Assembly (NCBI RefSeq): GCF_001640805.2
Contig: NC_066838.1
Coordinates: 17,541,506-17,605,505 of the forward strand
Source: Lates calcarifer
Taxonomy: Eukaryota > Chordata > Actinopteri > Centropomidae
Direction of reading: 5' to 3'
Length of the DNA stretch: 64,000 nt
Positions 1-13,954 of this stretch are shown here, in pieces (position 1 is the stretch's first letter; each line of letters opens with the position of its first letter). A program made the translations under genes and the position numbers. A model generated the notes under the pieces. That model made no database searches, was not told the origin of the DNA, and saw only the letters and a list, made by a program, of their open reading frames with translations.

Positions 1-1961
1 AAACAGAAGAAAAAAACTGCTGAAAATCCAAACCAGCCTCAGCATTTCCAGATGTGAGGCATTTTTGTGTTAAACAAAACAATGTTGTTGCCTCTGAATT
101 CAATTTACACTTCTGCTCCTCCAACACATGCAATCATGTTGCCAAAGAGAATAGCACTCATCAGTTACTGGTGAAAATTGCCATGCCCCGCAGCCAATGA
201 AACCACCCTGTTCACATGTTTGTGAGCCAGAGGCTCAGCAGAGCAGAGGCTTGGATGTGGTGAGAAGATGCCACGTGATAAGCAGCAAACACAACACCAA
301 GAGAACTATATACTATATTGTTTGATCCACTGCAGCTTCTCCCACACAGTGGAGAAAGATGTCCAGGCATCCAACCCTGCAATAAAAGAGCCACACCCAC
401 TGAAGGATATACAGAATATACAGTTTTCTACTTTATGACCTAAATATGTAATATAGCGTGTTATTTAGTGAACTTTGGAGGAGCTGGTTGGTGGATTTTG
501 TTACAGAGCCATCCTGTTTCCCCCCCCTTTTTTCCCAGCCTTTGTGCTAAGCTAAGTTAGTTGACTGTCACATATTTGGCATACAGATGTGAAAGTCACA
601 TCAATCATCTCATCTCATTTACCTCAAGAAATCCAATAAGCATATTTCCACAAATCTAATATATGTCATAATATCTTAAGGTCGTCAGGTTCGCAATCAA
701 TTCTGTGGCACCAGTCATGACCTCAGAAAGCAAAATCAAACGCAAACACAGAAGAGAGGAACTAAATACGTGTTTTGAGTCAGACAAAGAGCAACAAGCT
801 CTCATACCAAAAATCATGTTGTTTTCAAGTTTAGGAAACTAAAACTACTTGGTTACAGTAATGGAAAGATTGTCTTCATGGTTAAAATAAATAATTGTGC
901 TATTAATTTTGGTATGTTACCCCATCTTTGGCATTTGATAATATCCACCACCCAAACCATCTTAATACCAACTGTGTTTCGCAATGGTATGAGGATGTCA
1001 TGCCAGCAGTTGCTGTGTGAAAACATAGCCTGGTTCTGACCCATCTGAACAAACACCCGATGCCATTGATTTTCTGAGAGGAGTGTCTCAAAAGAGAAAA
1101 CACCATTGAAAACAGAATGAGGATTTTGGTTTGTTTATATGCCTCTGTTTGTTTATCCTAATTCAGGTCTTCCAGCCCCTAAGTCACTGTGTCAGACAGA
1201 TTAGTGTTCCTCCCTCTGAGCTTTAGCTGGTGATAAAGCTCAGCAGGGCACAGATTCAGGGCATGAAGTAACAATGGCTGTAGATTTCAACTGGACCGAA
1301 CTGCACTTTACATACTAATTATTTGCAACACCAAAGGATTTCCAAAAATAACAAACATTACTGACTTTGAAAGTTTCCATTTTGACATTGACTTGATGCT
1401 CGTAAGCTGGTTTAGAGCTGCATACATCAATGGAATGAATCATGTTGATTTGTAGTGTGATACAAGAGTGTGCGAGTGAAAGTGTGTTCAGACAGACAGC
1501 AAAGCAACTATTCGTAGTCAGTCAAGGATTGGTTCGTTCGCCAAACCCAAACAGCCGATGTATCAGCTGTATGTTTGCTGTAAGCTTGCTAACAATGGAT
1601 TCACCTCCAGTCTCTCTTCTTCCATCTCTCATGTCTGCATGTTAATGAAACATCGCCCTGACACAGATGTGTCTTTGCTTTAAGTCACACAGTGCTGAGT
1701 GCATGAGCATCTGATCATGTCTTTCCATTGGCTTTATTTCCAATCAAAATTTGCTTTGTGCTCTGTCTGAACAGTGAGTGATTTAATAAGAGCCATAAGC
1801 CAAGGGCAAGAGTGTGGGGAACAGATTTTTCAGTAGTTTTGTGGTAGATTCTTTTTTTTTCAAGTTTTGAATTTTTACCTCATCATGTGTGACATAATTA
1901 AAATGTTTCATATTTCAATTTAGTGTTATACTTAGTCATGTTTGGTTTTATTTGTTACATA

Positions 1962-2135
1962 TAATAGTGTGCAAAAGTTTTAGACACTTTAGATGTTTAG
2001 ATTCTTATTCATCACACAATACCATCAGGGAGGAATGTGATCTGTCCTAAATTAACTCTGCAGCATGACAATGAGCCCATACAGCTATCACTATGTAGGA
2101 AATTAATTGATGGCAAAGCAGGACGCCAATGTCAA
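1962..2135 (+). mobile_element. Tc1-like transposon fragment
   Basis: Starts with the terminal motif GTGTGCAAAAGTTTTAGACA and carries transposase-derived sequence: CACAATACCATCAGGGAGGA (IPSGR) and CAGCATGACAATGAGCC (QHDNEP, the middle catalytic Asp region). Frameshifted and short. Confidence 0.55.
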
Positions 2136-4239
2136 AGGTAGAGTTTGATGCTGCTGATTTTGCATGGTTTTACAGATTCTTTTATCTTTTTTTTTTTTTG
2201 TCATTATCATTTAACATTAGTCATCATTCAAATTTTAATTCCACTATGTTTTGGAAAAAGCACCAATCCAAATGCTCTTCATGCCTCAGCAATCCTACAG
2301 CACTCTTCTTGTAAAATCAAGAAATTTGAGAAAAAAGAAACTGCTGATGACATGACAGTGTAGTGTGAGCATTGCTGAGCAGTAGAGGGTGGGGAAACTG
2401 AGATATAAGCAGGTAGAAAAACAACCCCTATGTCAGACCTCAAACACTTAATCAGTGGTGTGAGCTCTAAAGCTTCCTTTCCCATGCAGCTTATTTGTTA
2501 CAGGTAAAAACCAGAAAAACAAAGGTTGAATCAGCAAAGACTTTGTAATGACTCATCTGTACTTTTTTGATGGAAGCAGATCCTGACCCCTGGCCAGATA
2601 GATACTGTGTATTCTCTATGTTGTCTCCATCAAATGATTCATCCTCAGCCAGCAGCACTGCCAGGCGTATGAAGGTCAGTAAGGGTGATTTTAACCACAT
2701 GACGTAGCGAAAAGGGATCCTTGCCATGTACTGCATCACCTTCCCTCACCTTGTTATCTTTCTTTCTTTCTGTGTCTTTTGCTGTTTTTGTTGTCACTCG
2801 AAAAACCTCAGCTGACAATCAGCAGACACAAAGTTTTAGCATTAACTCAAATTTCACCAGCATTAAGGAGTCTGTGTTTCCTGTGAAGTGACTGGATCAC
2901 TGTGTTGGGGGTTAATGAGGAGGGAAGGATTAGACCACACTGTATTTCATAATCTCCAATCTAAGAAGACTAGAAAGATGTTGGAGCTCAGTGGGAGGAT
3001 TAGAAGATAGCTCTATCACTATTCCCTCTTCTCTTTCTCTTTCTCCTTTCTCTCTGCAATTTGATCATAGTCTTAGTAAAGCCACCAAAGCCCCAGTGAG
3101 TCATTTCGCTGCGAAGTGAGCACAGGAAAGACAAGATAGTTCCATATTGTAGTGCAATGAGGGGGTTGCGCATGGTGACAAAGCCATTCTCTTTTACTAA
3201 AACCCCACATCTTCCTGGAAAACAATGCGTAAGTCCAACCAAAAACATCATCACAACTTGCTTACAATTTTGCACTTCTGTTGGTCAAGCTTCCTTTCTC
3301 TCCACGTTATATTTTGCACTGATCTGTCTAATGTCCAGCCTACCCTCACTATCTTTTTAATTCTACTTGACCAAATTCAAGTTACCTAAAAACATCAACA
3401 CCTGGACCACAGCGCTGGCTGATCAGGTCTTTTTGGTATGAAGACTTGTTAACTAGTTTTGCGTTAGTGATTCCTCTTACCTATCCAATATGACAGAAAG
3501 GTGATTTCACATAATTCTGACATGAATAAAATACACTTATAGCTAAAATTTCAAAATATAGTGCCAGAATAAAGGCAAAATTTTCATGGGAAGCTGTAAG
3601 GCCTAATTTCAGCCCCTTCAGTAAGATGTCACATACCAACGTTCACAGCATGGAATGACAACAATACATTGATGTTACATCACCTATACCAGGTTATTGA
3701 AAGTGTTTACTGACGTACTGAGGGCATGTGATGTAGGTGGTTGTATGTTGAAATCAATCGGATAACATACATACATTAAGCACATTAAATTGGAACAGTC
3801 TATAGAAAATCTTTTTCACCACTCTGACCTTCTCACTCTATATGGATTAAAGTCAATGTTTGACACACTCTTCATTCAGAGCCAGGACAACACGTCAGAG
3901 GATTACCGACAATCACTGACATGGTTTATTAAAGCTGAGTTTACATCAGTGAAATTACCAGGAAGCAGCAATATGAAAATCTTTGACATGGCAGGGGGGC
4001 AGGTTTACATAATGCAGCGCTCCGTTGCAATGAGATAATACCTGATGCACAATTATCTGACTGCTCATGTCCACTGCAACTCAGCCATAGACACAAAATA
4101 ATGAAAGAAACACAAACTGGGCAGTAATGCTGTAGCTTACAGCACAGACAGGGACGTTTGGAAAGATTACTGAACAGGCCTACCAGACACAGAGCTTCTG
4201 TTTGTGGTGACTTTTAACATTTCCCGTTGGAAAGTTGAT

Positions 4240-4510
4240 CAAATGACCACAAGGAGTTGCAAAACAATGACAAAGATATGCAGGATGATTCAAAACAACT
4301 ACAAAGAGAAGCAAAGCAAACTACAAGACTGTAATCGACCAGAACATACTACAAAGAGATGGAACTGACTAAAAGGAGACGCAAATCTATAAAAAAGAGA
4401 TGAAGAATGAGCACAAGGAGACACAGAAGGACCACTAAGATGCAAAAAGGCCAAATCATCCAGAAGGAGAAGCAAAAAGACCACAAAGAGAATCAACTAT
4501 AAAAAAGATA
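4240..4510 (+). repeat. Degenerate minisatellite, about 20-bp unit CACAAAGAGATGCAAAACAA
   Basis: Units such as AACTACAAAGAGAAGCAAAG, ACTACAAAGAGATGGAACTG and CACAAGGAGACACAGAAGG recur about every 20 bases. A second array of the same unit is at 20,225-20,505. Confidence 0.7.
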
Positions 4511-6669
4511 CAAAACAAATCTGTCTCATAATCCATCCAGTGCTGAGCTGTTTAAATTTTTATGTATCTGCTGAAACTTGAAACCTATCATTTATTACAA
4601 TACAATCATCATAATTACGCCTCTGCTTCTGTTACTATGGTTAATACCAATAAAGTGATAATATTGTAACCAGAGACACTACATCAGGACAAGAGGGAGG
4701 TTTTGTGTGTGTGTCACTCATTCTCCTATGCTAATGTATCAGGTGGCCCTACTCTCAGTGAAATTACAGTGGTGGACACTTTGCATTAACGTATGGGTAA
4801 TCAGACAAATTGATTCAGGTTCAAACACTAGTGGATGAGCTAACGACATCTGGCAAGCAGATTAAATCCATTTCAGCTGAACAGAACATGTAAATTAATA
4901 AAAGCATAGAATACTGTGCTTGTGATCAGTTACGTCTTCTTAGAAGCAGTTAGCCTCTGTCAAAAGTGGAGAAAAAAACCCAACCACCATCAGACTTCTA
5001 CTCTTGCTCTGTGTCAGAAAGCAAATTCAACACATTTTCCAAAAATGTTGGAATATTTCTTTAAGTCAAATGAATTGAATTGTTCCCTGTCTTCTTTACT
5101 CTGTCAGCCTTTAATCATTCACCTGAAAGAAGCAGAGCAGGAGCTACTCTGCTGAAGCAATTCACTAATTATTCCTAATCCTGTTGGAAGTGACTCATTT
5201 CAATAACATACAGTGACTGATAAAAGCAACCACTGACCTGAGGGGTCAGGAAGCCAACTAAGGGTCCTAAGGTAAATCCCAGGGTCACCAAATACTTAAC
5301 AGGAAAGGAAAGCAGAAGGGCACATACCGGCACATATCACTGTAGTCCATGGTCCACAGATCATGAATCCCATTGACTTTAGTGATCCCCTGACATTTGT
5401 GGCTCAGTGTGAAATATCTTGATAACAATTGAAAGGATTGGTCATAAAATATGAGACAGATACTCAAGGTCCCCAGAGCAGAGAATAAATTCATAGGGGC
5501 ACCTTGTTACCATTTTAAGAAGATATAAGATATATAATTTGAAGCAGTTTGCAGATGACGAGAACAACCATAATCATGTTTCCTCCATGTAGTTAAACTG
5601 TATATATGTGTGTGCATGCACCTCCAGCCAAGGTTTAATGTCTCAGCCTAAACAGCCCCAAGGGGGCAATTCCAGACCAGGGCCCCCAGAGCTCATATTG
5701 ATCAACCCAAACAACAAGGACACAGAATACCAGCAGCATCTGCAGTCCTGCTGTCTTCTTTGTGTGCAAACCTTTAGAAGAAATTGTAGCGCATCCAAAT
5801 ATCTAAAACACACACTGTATAATACGTAAAAGTCAAACATACTTTTTACCCTTTTAAAAACCAAGAAAGATTTTGGAAACTCTTAGAAATGCCAGATTAC
5901 TTGTTAAACATTCATTTGTTGCAATTTCTAAACTATTTCTAAATAATTATTTTATAATTTAGAAACACATTATTATCAGTAGAAGCATTCAGTTTTGTGA
6001 TGTTGCATACCACCAAATGTCTCAAATCACTTTACTTTGAATATTTTCCTGTTTTATAATAAAATCCTCACCTCTGACCCTGCATTACTCCCACACAGCG
6101 TCATTGCATGCTTTCACAGAACCACGGCGAATAGTTTAATATTGACATGACCTTTGTTTATCTCCTGCACCAGCTGCTCCAGATGATACAAACAGTATTT
6201 TAGTGGTTACAGCTTCACTGTAAATCCCAGGACACTACAGTACTGTGAACATAGACTGAGCGGCTTCTACTGTTTCACTTCCATCTTTTTACTGTATGTT
6301 TGATCAGCTTGTCAGCAGGATGATGCACTCAGGTTGACTGAATAGGAAATGAAACTTTGGCAAGATCTTCTAGCTATGAGCTGAAAGTACAGGCTGCTGA
6401 GCAAAGGCTGAATCACTGGAAATCTGCTACTGGTCAGTATGAACAGTTAAAACATCCTTAAAATGATTTCTCAGTAGGTTTGATTAACTTTTTCCAGCTT
6501 CAATAGATTTGAGAGGATGCGCTGGTATCAAGGTAATTCAGAACTTCATGTACAGCATATCTCTGGGTGATCATATGATCACTATCATAAACTAGTTTCT
6601 AGATACTAGTTTCTTTCTGTCAGAGAGGTGTCAGTTCAAAATATGTTTCTAATATTTTGTCTGCCTTCA

Positions 6670-7445
6670 TGCCCTACTTTACTTGAGTGTTTCCATTGTG
6701 TGTGACGTAACACTCACCAGACAAGGAACACCTAATACTTGGTAGGGCCTCCGCTCGCTCTCAAAACAGTCTCTGTTCTTCGTGGCATTGTGGCACTTCA
6801 TGGCACAAGATGTTGGAAACATTCCTTTGAGATGAGATTCTGGCCCATGTTGACATGACTGCATCACATAGTTAGTGCAGATTTGTCAGCTGCGCAGTCA
6901 TGCTGTCAGTCTCCTGTTCTACCACATCCCAACGGTGTTCTATTGAAACCGAGATTCATCAGACTATGTTTTTCCAGTCTTCATCAGTCCAGTTTTGGTG
7001 AGCCTGTGTCCACTGTGGATTCTGATGTGAGTCTTCTGCTGTTGTAGTCCATCCACCTCAAATTTGGACATGTTGTTCTCTCAGCAGTTTGTATGGTTAT
7101 GTGAGGTACTGTCACCTTTGCGACAGCCTGATCTATTCTGGCCATTCTCCATTCATCAACGAGGCATTTCCGTCCACAGAACTGCTGCTCACTGAATGTC
7201 TGGCACAAACAATCATTCCTCAGTCAAAGTCACTGAGATCACATTTTTGCCCCTTTCTGATGTTTGATGTCAGCATTAACTGAAGCTCCTGACTTGTATC
7301 TGCAGGACTTTATGCACTGCACTGCCGACACGTGATTGGCTGATTGGATAATTAATGAATGAGCAGATCTACAGGTGCTCCTAATAAGTAAGTGTATATT
7401 TCTACTCCACTTCATTTCAGGATGTCATACTAAACTTTTCACTCA
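6670..7445 (+). repeat. AAGTACTTG-type repeat split by the Tc1 element
   Basis: The left flank (CTTTACTTGAGTGTTTCCATT) and right flank (TATATTTCTACTCCACTTCA) are adjacent in other copies of this repeat (35,755-35,995; 17,930-18,120), so the Tc1 element at 6711-7394 landed inside it at a TA. Confidence 0.55.
6711..7394 (-). mobile_element. Internally deleted Tc1-like transposon (transposase on minus strand)
   Basis: Ends read CACTCACCAG...CACCTAATACTTGGTAG and AGGTGCTCCTAATAAG, the decayed inverted termini of a well-known fish Tc1-like family. The minus-strand frame holds transposase N-terminal pieces (SEQQFCGRKCLVDEWRMAR). The usual central part of about 0.5 kb is missing: sequence jumps at about 6945 from the GTTCTATTGAAACC segment to CATCAGACTATG. 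Non-autonomous and inactive. Confidence 0.75.
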
Positions 7446-10360
7446 GCTACATTTGTTTGACATAAAAAAACACAAAAAACACAAACACTTGTAATTATGA
7501 AATACTGAATGTGTTTGCTAATTTTTTGGACAAAATATTGAATTTATTTTTCCTACAGTCTTCAATCCTGCAACAAATATCCACTAATACAGGATTCTTG
7601 ATTAAAAAAAAATAATCTTATAATGATATATCTTTTGATATTAATTTTCTCTACACAATCAAAGACATAAAAATTTTTATAGGGCATTCTTAAATGTATT
7701 GTTTTCAACATTTTACAGTAGATAAATGAAAAACATACTGCATCTTTCGCATTTCTAAACTTCTATCATTTACCAGCTGATGTATACAATGATACTGTTA
7801 CCTGCCAGGAATTATATCCAATATATCAGCCTGGGCAATTTACCCCCCACAGACAACACAACTTTGACTACATGTTGTGCACCACGATCATGAATTCTTA
7901 GTGGATATACAAGGTTGCTCAAAACATACTAAAAAGTAATTTATGAATTACATGATGCAGCTAAAGGTGCAGACATAAACAACAAACAAAACAAACTCAA
8001 ATGTCTGTAGGAGTAAACGTGCAAAGCCGTGATTGAACCATCTCTGACAAATCCCTTTTTTCACCTCACAGTCACGTCTGTTGAGCTTATTGATCAGAAC
8101 ACATCTATTTTTATTGCCAGTGGACAGCGTGCAGCCTCCAGGGATCACATAAATCTGTCATCTTGCCCTCTCTGTTCAAACAGGCAGGAATATAACAAGA
8201 TTGTACTTCTATACAGGTGTGAGGCCAACTTGGCCCATCATTAGCACACTCTTGTTCCGTGTGCTCTAGTTCATATTGTGTTCACACTCCAGCGTGCCCA
8301 CATTTGCACCCCGGATGCCACCTCATTATTTGCCCCCTGTGGTGTGATGGTGTGGCTCAAATCGTGACCTTTAAAAAGCAAAAGGTCCTCGTCCCTCTCT
8401 TGTATGTTCTAATACACACAAGGAGTTGAAATTCCTGACAGATCCAGTCTCTGCCTAATGCAACAGTCTGTGTAATTTATGTCTTAGTTATCTTGTTATG
8501 ATGTTGAGCAGTTAATCATTAATGTTATTAGTAAGACCTGTGCTCTTTCTACTTTGACAAGCCAAAATGTTTGCTGTTAAAAAGGCCTATGTTATCTGTC
8601 ACTGTGCATTGAACATGTGCAGGCTTTAGTCTCTCTGAAAAACAAAACATTTTACTGTCTCACCAGAAGCTAAAATGAGAACAGTCTCAAACCTCTGCCT
8701 CTAATGTGTAACATAATTAAATCCTCTGCAATTATGATTAAGTAGGTGGATGAGTATGCAAGAGTATTAAGATGTTTTATCACCAGATACATTTAACCTG
8801 AATGAATTATTTATAATTATTTCTAGTAGCACAACACCTACATCATCATTAAACTCACACAACACTGATATGTACACACAAAAAAAATACTGTTGGCACC
8901 TGGGCATTGTGTGTTACTTACTGTATATTGTATTTGTCCAAGCTGTTATTTAAGTTGATAACAACTCTTAGAGAATGGAGGGGGGTCACTGCAGACTGAA
9001 TTTCCACTCAATTTAATGTAACTGTCATTGTAATCCAATTTTCTGCTTTAATCCTTTTAAACATCAGGTCTTGAGGGGGAATGCCAAGTCAGCCAGTTGA
9101 TACAGTAGAAAAGAATAAAGTCCTCCAGTGGCAGAAATGTTTTTCTACGTCGATTACACATTTGACTTTGATTCACATGTGTGGATTCCCAGATGTATCC
9201 TATTCTGTGATCTGTTAGCAAAACACTTCTACTTAATCTAATTACAGCACAGGTGGATATCAGAATTTACAGTGTTGAATGTGTGAAAAACACAAACACA
9301 AACACACTGAAAAAATTAGATTTGTAATGTTTTTTGTCATAGGCTAATCTGTCAGTTCTTTTCTTTATTAATAAATTGATTAATTTTAGTCTAGTATATA
9401 AAATGTTTAAAATGATATGCAAAAAATGCCCACAAGATGTCTTCAGTTTGTTTGCTCTCTTCGAACTACAGCTGAAATCCTAAAGACATTCAATTAACTG
9501 TCATGTATGACAAAGAAAAAGAACAAATCCTCACATTTGAGAAACTTACACCGGAGAATATTTGGCATTTCTGCTTGATTGTTAATCAAAGTTGTTGCTG
9601 GTTAATTTTCTGTTCATCGACTAATCAATTAATCATCAATAAAAATTGCTTGTTACATCTTAAACGACATGTCTACGTGCATGCTTGGGTGCACTCAAAC
9701 TGTATACACACACAACATTAATATCTGCACGTTTTGACCGTCAGAAAAGGCAGATTTTGCCTCTGGGTGGGACATTCTTGTTTTGGGGGATGGGGGGTGG
9801 GAGGCAATGGATGAATTTGAGAATGATGCTCTATGGGGGCTGCACTCTGTCTGCTGTAAACATTTTAGCTGAGTGCCGCAAGTGTTTGACATGGGCGAGT
9901 CAATCTACCGGCACAGGATGAACCTCTGGTGGACCAACGCACCCACTGCACTGAGATGCCAAATTCGTCCATCCCTTGATGGAAACAGCTTATTTTGAAA
10001 AACTCAGCAGTGAACCAGGGGAGAGGTGCAAAAAGTCAACCCCAAGAGGTGCAGTGTGTGAGAGCCAAAGAGAAGGTGCTAAGGGGCAAACAGATCCATG
10101 ACTGGAGCACATCCACTTACTGTTTCCATTCTCAGAACAGGTGCATCAGCAATTGAGTTTCACCAAACTCAAGAAAAAGTTTTCTCTGTCGCTCTCTGTC
10201 TTTCTTAGTTCCCTCTCATGCAAACAAAGCAGATGCAAGGACTAATCACTTATCTCTGCATCCCTGCAATGACATAATCTTGTTTCCCTAACTTTCTCTA
10301 ACTCACACGTGTGCACTCTCACTTTCACCACCCACGCTCGCACACAAATTGACGCGCGCG
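7446..10360. other. Non-coding region without a supported gene
   Basis: AT-rich; apart from the repeat at 9,425-9,660 I see no exon, RNA gene or structured element. It would be intronic if the exon at 10,461-10,515 is real. Confidence 0.55.
9425..9660 (+). repeat. Dispersed AATTAATCGATTA-type repeat
   Basis: Contains ACTGTCATGTATGACAAAGA, TCCTCACATTTGAGAAACTT and CATCGACTAATCAATTAATC in the order of a common percomorph repeat. Other copies: 34,800-34,895; 36,000-36,040; 39,025-39,265; 42,360-42,680; 46,170-46,400. The frame at 9503-9721 is part of it. Confidence 0.65.

Positions 10361-10361
<1 letters not shown>

Positions 10362-10395
<34 letters not shown>
10362..10395 (+). repeat. CA microsatellite
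   Basis: About 16 uninterrupted CA units preceded by a GCGCGC stretch. Confidence 0.95.
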
Positions 10396-10397
<2 letters not shown>

Positions 10398-10460
10398 TAC
10401 GCACAACTGAGCTGACACAAGCTCCTCTCTCATCAGTCTGCGGCAGGTTTCGTCACTCAC

Positions 10461-10515
10461 CCTGGCTGTTGGGTCCCCCCTCTCCCTCCTCGCAGTCCGT
10501 CATGTTGTTCAGCAT
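10461..10515 (-). CDS. Candidate first coding exon of an unidentified minus-strand gene
   Basis: On the minus strand an ATG at 10515 opens MLNNMTDCEEGEGGPNSQ and meets a near-consensus donor, CCAGG|GTGAGT, at 10461/10460. A second in-frame ATG lies at 10503. The region upstream (10,516-10,640) is the least AT-rich stretch nearby and is followed by pyrimidine/purine-rich sequence, as at many fish promoters. A CA repeat begins about 65 bp inside the presumed intron. No matching second exon was found in 1-10,460, so the first intron would have to leave the window. I do not recognise the protein. Confidence 0.35.
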
Positions 10516-13500
10516 CCTCTCTCCTCTTCAGGCTGTGCGCACTGAGCACGGCTCTGGAGCTTGATGCTGAGAAAACAGCTCTGGGTGTGCTGGAGCCAAC
10601 GACAAGATGTACTTTACTTCTGCTTCCTGCTGCCTCTCCTCCCCCCTCCCCTCCCCCCCAGTACCACAGTTTAAAAAAAAAAAAAAAAAGAAGCAGTAGA
10701 GAAAGAAAAGCTATATTACATCCTCTCTTTTACTTGTCTTGTCTGTTGCGCGATTCCCTCTGTCTCTCTTCAGGAGGAGGATGGAGAGACTGAGAGTGGC
10801 TGCAGGGGGAGAGTTGATGATGGTGCTCGGTGTCACTCACATGCACGCTCTCGGTCTCTGTGTGCCACCCGCCCCCCTGACCCCCCTCCCAGTCTGTTTA
10901 AGCCCGATGACTACATTCATCATGTATTCAGAAGGTATTATCCCTCTCCTCCTCCCACCCTTCCTCCCTCCCTCATTCACCCCCTCACTCACGCATGTTC
11001 ATCATCATCCATCTCATCATGAGAGAGGGATGGATGGAGAGGGATTGAGAGACAGAAGGGACGCACGTCAGACAACAAAGTACTGCCTCCTGAGATTAAG
11101 CATCTCCTTTGATGTTCTTTTCAGATGGAAGACAAGATTCCATTTCATTACTGTGTATTCATCCCTCTTTTGTTATTATTCCCCCCCCACCCTGCGTCTC
11201 TCTTTTATATTTTCCTGCATGGTCATGGCCCATTATCTGTGGAAGGGCTGCAGGCTGCACTTGTATAACTCTGTGAACTTAAAATGCAAGCCGCACACAC
11301 TTGTATGTGAGCATACTTTTGGTCTCCTGGATAAGTTTTCATTTCAAATCTTAATCGAAATAACAAAAACTGAAAGACAAGCGCTTGGCTGCTGCTCTGA
11401 GTGGATTTGTAGGCAGCAGTGGGAAACATTTTGTGGCAGTGCTTTGTCCTTTTAACATTTCATCTCTGTATTGTATATCGCATTAGAAGGCTCTGTCAAA
11501 TGACCCACACTTTAGCTTCTGCTCACATTTATGTCAATTTTAAGCATCACAATGTTTTACAGAGACTTAACCTTGCTGACCATGTGTGAGATTTCTATCA
11601 ATAACTTGTAATTATTGCACAAGAGGTCACTGAAAGGACCCAGCGCTCCAGTTAAATTGCAATTTGTGAGGAAGGCGGCCAAACGCAGGCAGGGAAGGGT
11701 GGATAGAAAAGATAGATTGTGAAAGGAGAACATGAATGAGAGGCAAAAAAAGAGGATGAGGCAGAGCTGGTTGATAGGGAAAAGAGGACAAAACAGGGAG
11801 GAGATTAAGGCAGTCAGGGCAGGCATTAAGGCAGGCAAGTGAGGAGTGGCTAGACGATGAGGCAATTATAGAAGAGATAAAGAAAGAAACATTCAGGTGG
11901 CTGATGAAGACTAAAAAGATGTGGGTTCGTGGATTATACATTCTTGTGCAGTGTGAGTATCATCCCATACTGAAGTTTAGAGAGCATCACTAATCCACAC
12001 CACCTGCCTGGTGGTACAGATAACATGGCCAAAAACACAACTGGCATTTAATGGATGAAAAGCAAGAGAGAGGGAGAAAAAAGGTTTTTTTCAAACCATT
12101 AGCATTTGTATGCTTGACATTATGTCATAGTGAACTGTGTGCCCATCTCTGGTTAGATGATCTCTGAGTTTTTGGCAGATGTTCAGAGAGACTTTATCCT
12201 CACTGACTGAAACCAGCTACAGACTCCCATCATACTCACTCAGGTCACATCATGGTGCTAAGGCCTGCCTGGTATTTTAAATATCATGCTCCACTGTAAT
12301 TACTAGGAGACACATAAGGATGCTATTGTGATGTCTGAGTGACAGGAAGATGAAGGAGGAGAAAGGAATACTAATATAGGGAGATAGAATTGTGCTGAAA
12401 TTGGCCAGACTGAATCTGGAGGATGATTACAGACTGGGTCACAAGAGGGAGAGGAGCAACTTATCTGGATAATGGTGGCATTTTAAACTATAATCAAACA
12501 TCAGGGGATACATGAGGAAGATAGACCACATGCTTTCAAGTGTGAAAACCAGATTTAAAGTAGAAAAAGTTCTAAAATATCTACAGTACAAGCCATGGCA
12601 GGTTACTGGTGTTTATCTATCCACAAAGCCCATCAGAGTGGGAAATGGAGAGTGATGAGTGATCACTACACTTATAGCCATTCTTAAATGGTATGCTAGC
12701 ACTGGGTGTAAGTGGTGTAATGTCTTTTATGGAAATTCAAGTCACCACAGCTAATTAAACTTCCTAATATTACAGTCTCAGAGCTTTGTCTCTTTTTTTC
12801 CCATAATTACTACCAAACTACACAGCCGTTTCAAGAAATGATTAGGAAAGAGCGTCACCATAAAATGAGGCAATATTGAAAATGGTCATCTCATATATCA
12901 TGTTTTCTGCTCTGTACTTCTGGCACCTATTTAACCAGTGCCACCTAAAAAAACAAAACAAAATGAACAACAAAAACACTTATATATCACTTTCTGTAAC
13001 TTCAAGAATGATCTCAATAATTGTTTAAATGCTAAGTGAGCCTGGACCTCATTTATTGTCTGTTTTGTATTCAATATCATTTCTGAAATTATCTAGTAAG
13101 AGGTTGTTGATAGAAAACAGCATGCAGGCTATAAATAATAACATCATGGGAAACTTCTTTAATATGTCAGTGTTACTGCTGCTTTCCCCAAGGGGCCTAA
13201 AAACCGGTTAATATGGGTGTAAGTTAATGAAATTTTAAGTACAGCCCTAGAGCCCTCTCTCTTTGTCTCTGTCCCTGTAATGCTCTGATTCTACATGCAC
13301 CACACAGTGTCTGCACTATACGCTGTAGGCTGCATGTATATCCAGTATGCGTGCGGCCTAACGTGCTGTTTCCCTGCCCTGTCAGTGAGAGTGGGCTGTT
13401 GGCTGGGTTTTGATTGGCAGAGAGCCTGAGAGCCATCTTCATCTGGGCCAAGCGGCTTTAGCTCTTAACCCTCGAGCACCTCCCTCCCACCCTCCCACTC

Positions 13501-13954
13501 CTCCTGTCTGCCTGCTCCTGCTGCACATGTGGCTCTGGATACTAGAGTTTACTCACTCACACCTATGTTGGTAGACAAAAACATGCAAGTACATGCAACA
13601 CACATGTATGTTACCTACAAAGAAAGTACAAACACATGAACATGCTTGCATGCGCATAGACATACTGGAGTGAACTTTCTGATGCCCTAATCCTGCAGAT
13701 TAAGGCCATGGAGCGATGGGCTGAAATCCACTTTTTCTTTTTCCTGATCAAGTACAGGCTCTTCGTTCTTTATTCTACTCCTCTAGCAGATGAGCACCGA
13801 GCTGTCATCTAACCCCCGCCACACCTAGTCAGCTGAAAAACGTGTACCAGCTGTTGACACAAGGAACAAAAAACAGACCAATTTGATTGATCAGTGCAGT
13901 TGGCTCTAATTAGTGGTCTTATCAGAGGTTTTGTTAAACAGCAGCATGCTCTGG

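Larger units (their letters stand above)
1..6669. other. Non-coding region without a supported gene
   Basis: Holds the Tc1 fragment at 1962-2135, the minisatellite at 4240-4510, a reverse repeat copy at 5,290-5,500, a GCTAGC fragment near 533-560 and TTTC runs near 2760. Open frames are short and lack recognised domains; the frame at 2491-2739 is discussed as a finding. Confidence 0.6.

Noticed and set aside
10739..11455. 238-codon plus-strand frame, the longest outside recognised genes
   Set aside because: It opens with a TTG; the first ATG is at 10781. It is dominated by low-complexity Pro/Leu/His stretches from pyrimidine-rich DNA, has no domain, and lies next to the possible minus-strand promoter.
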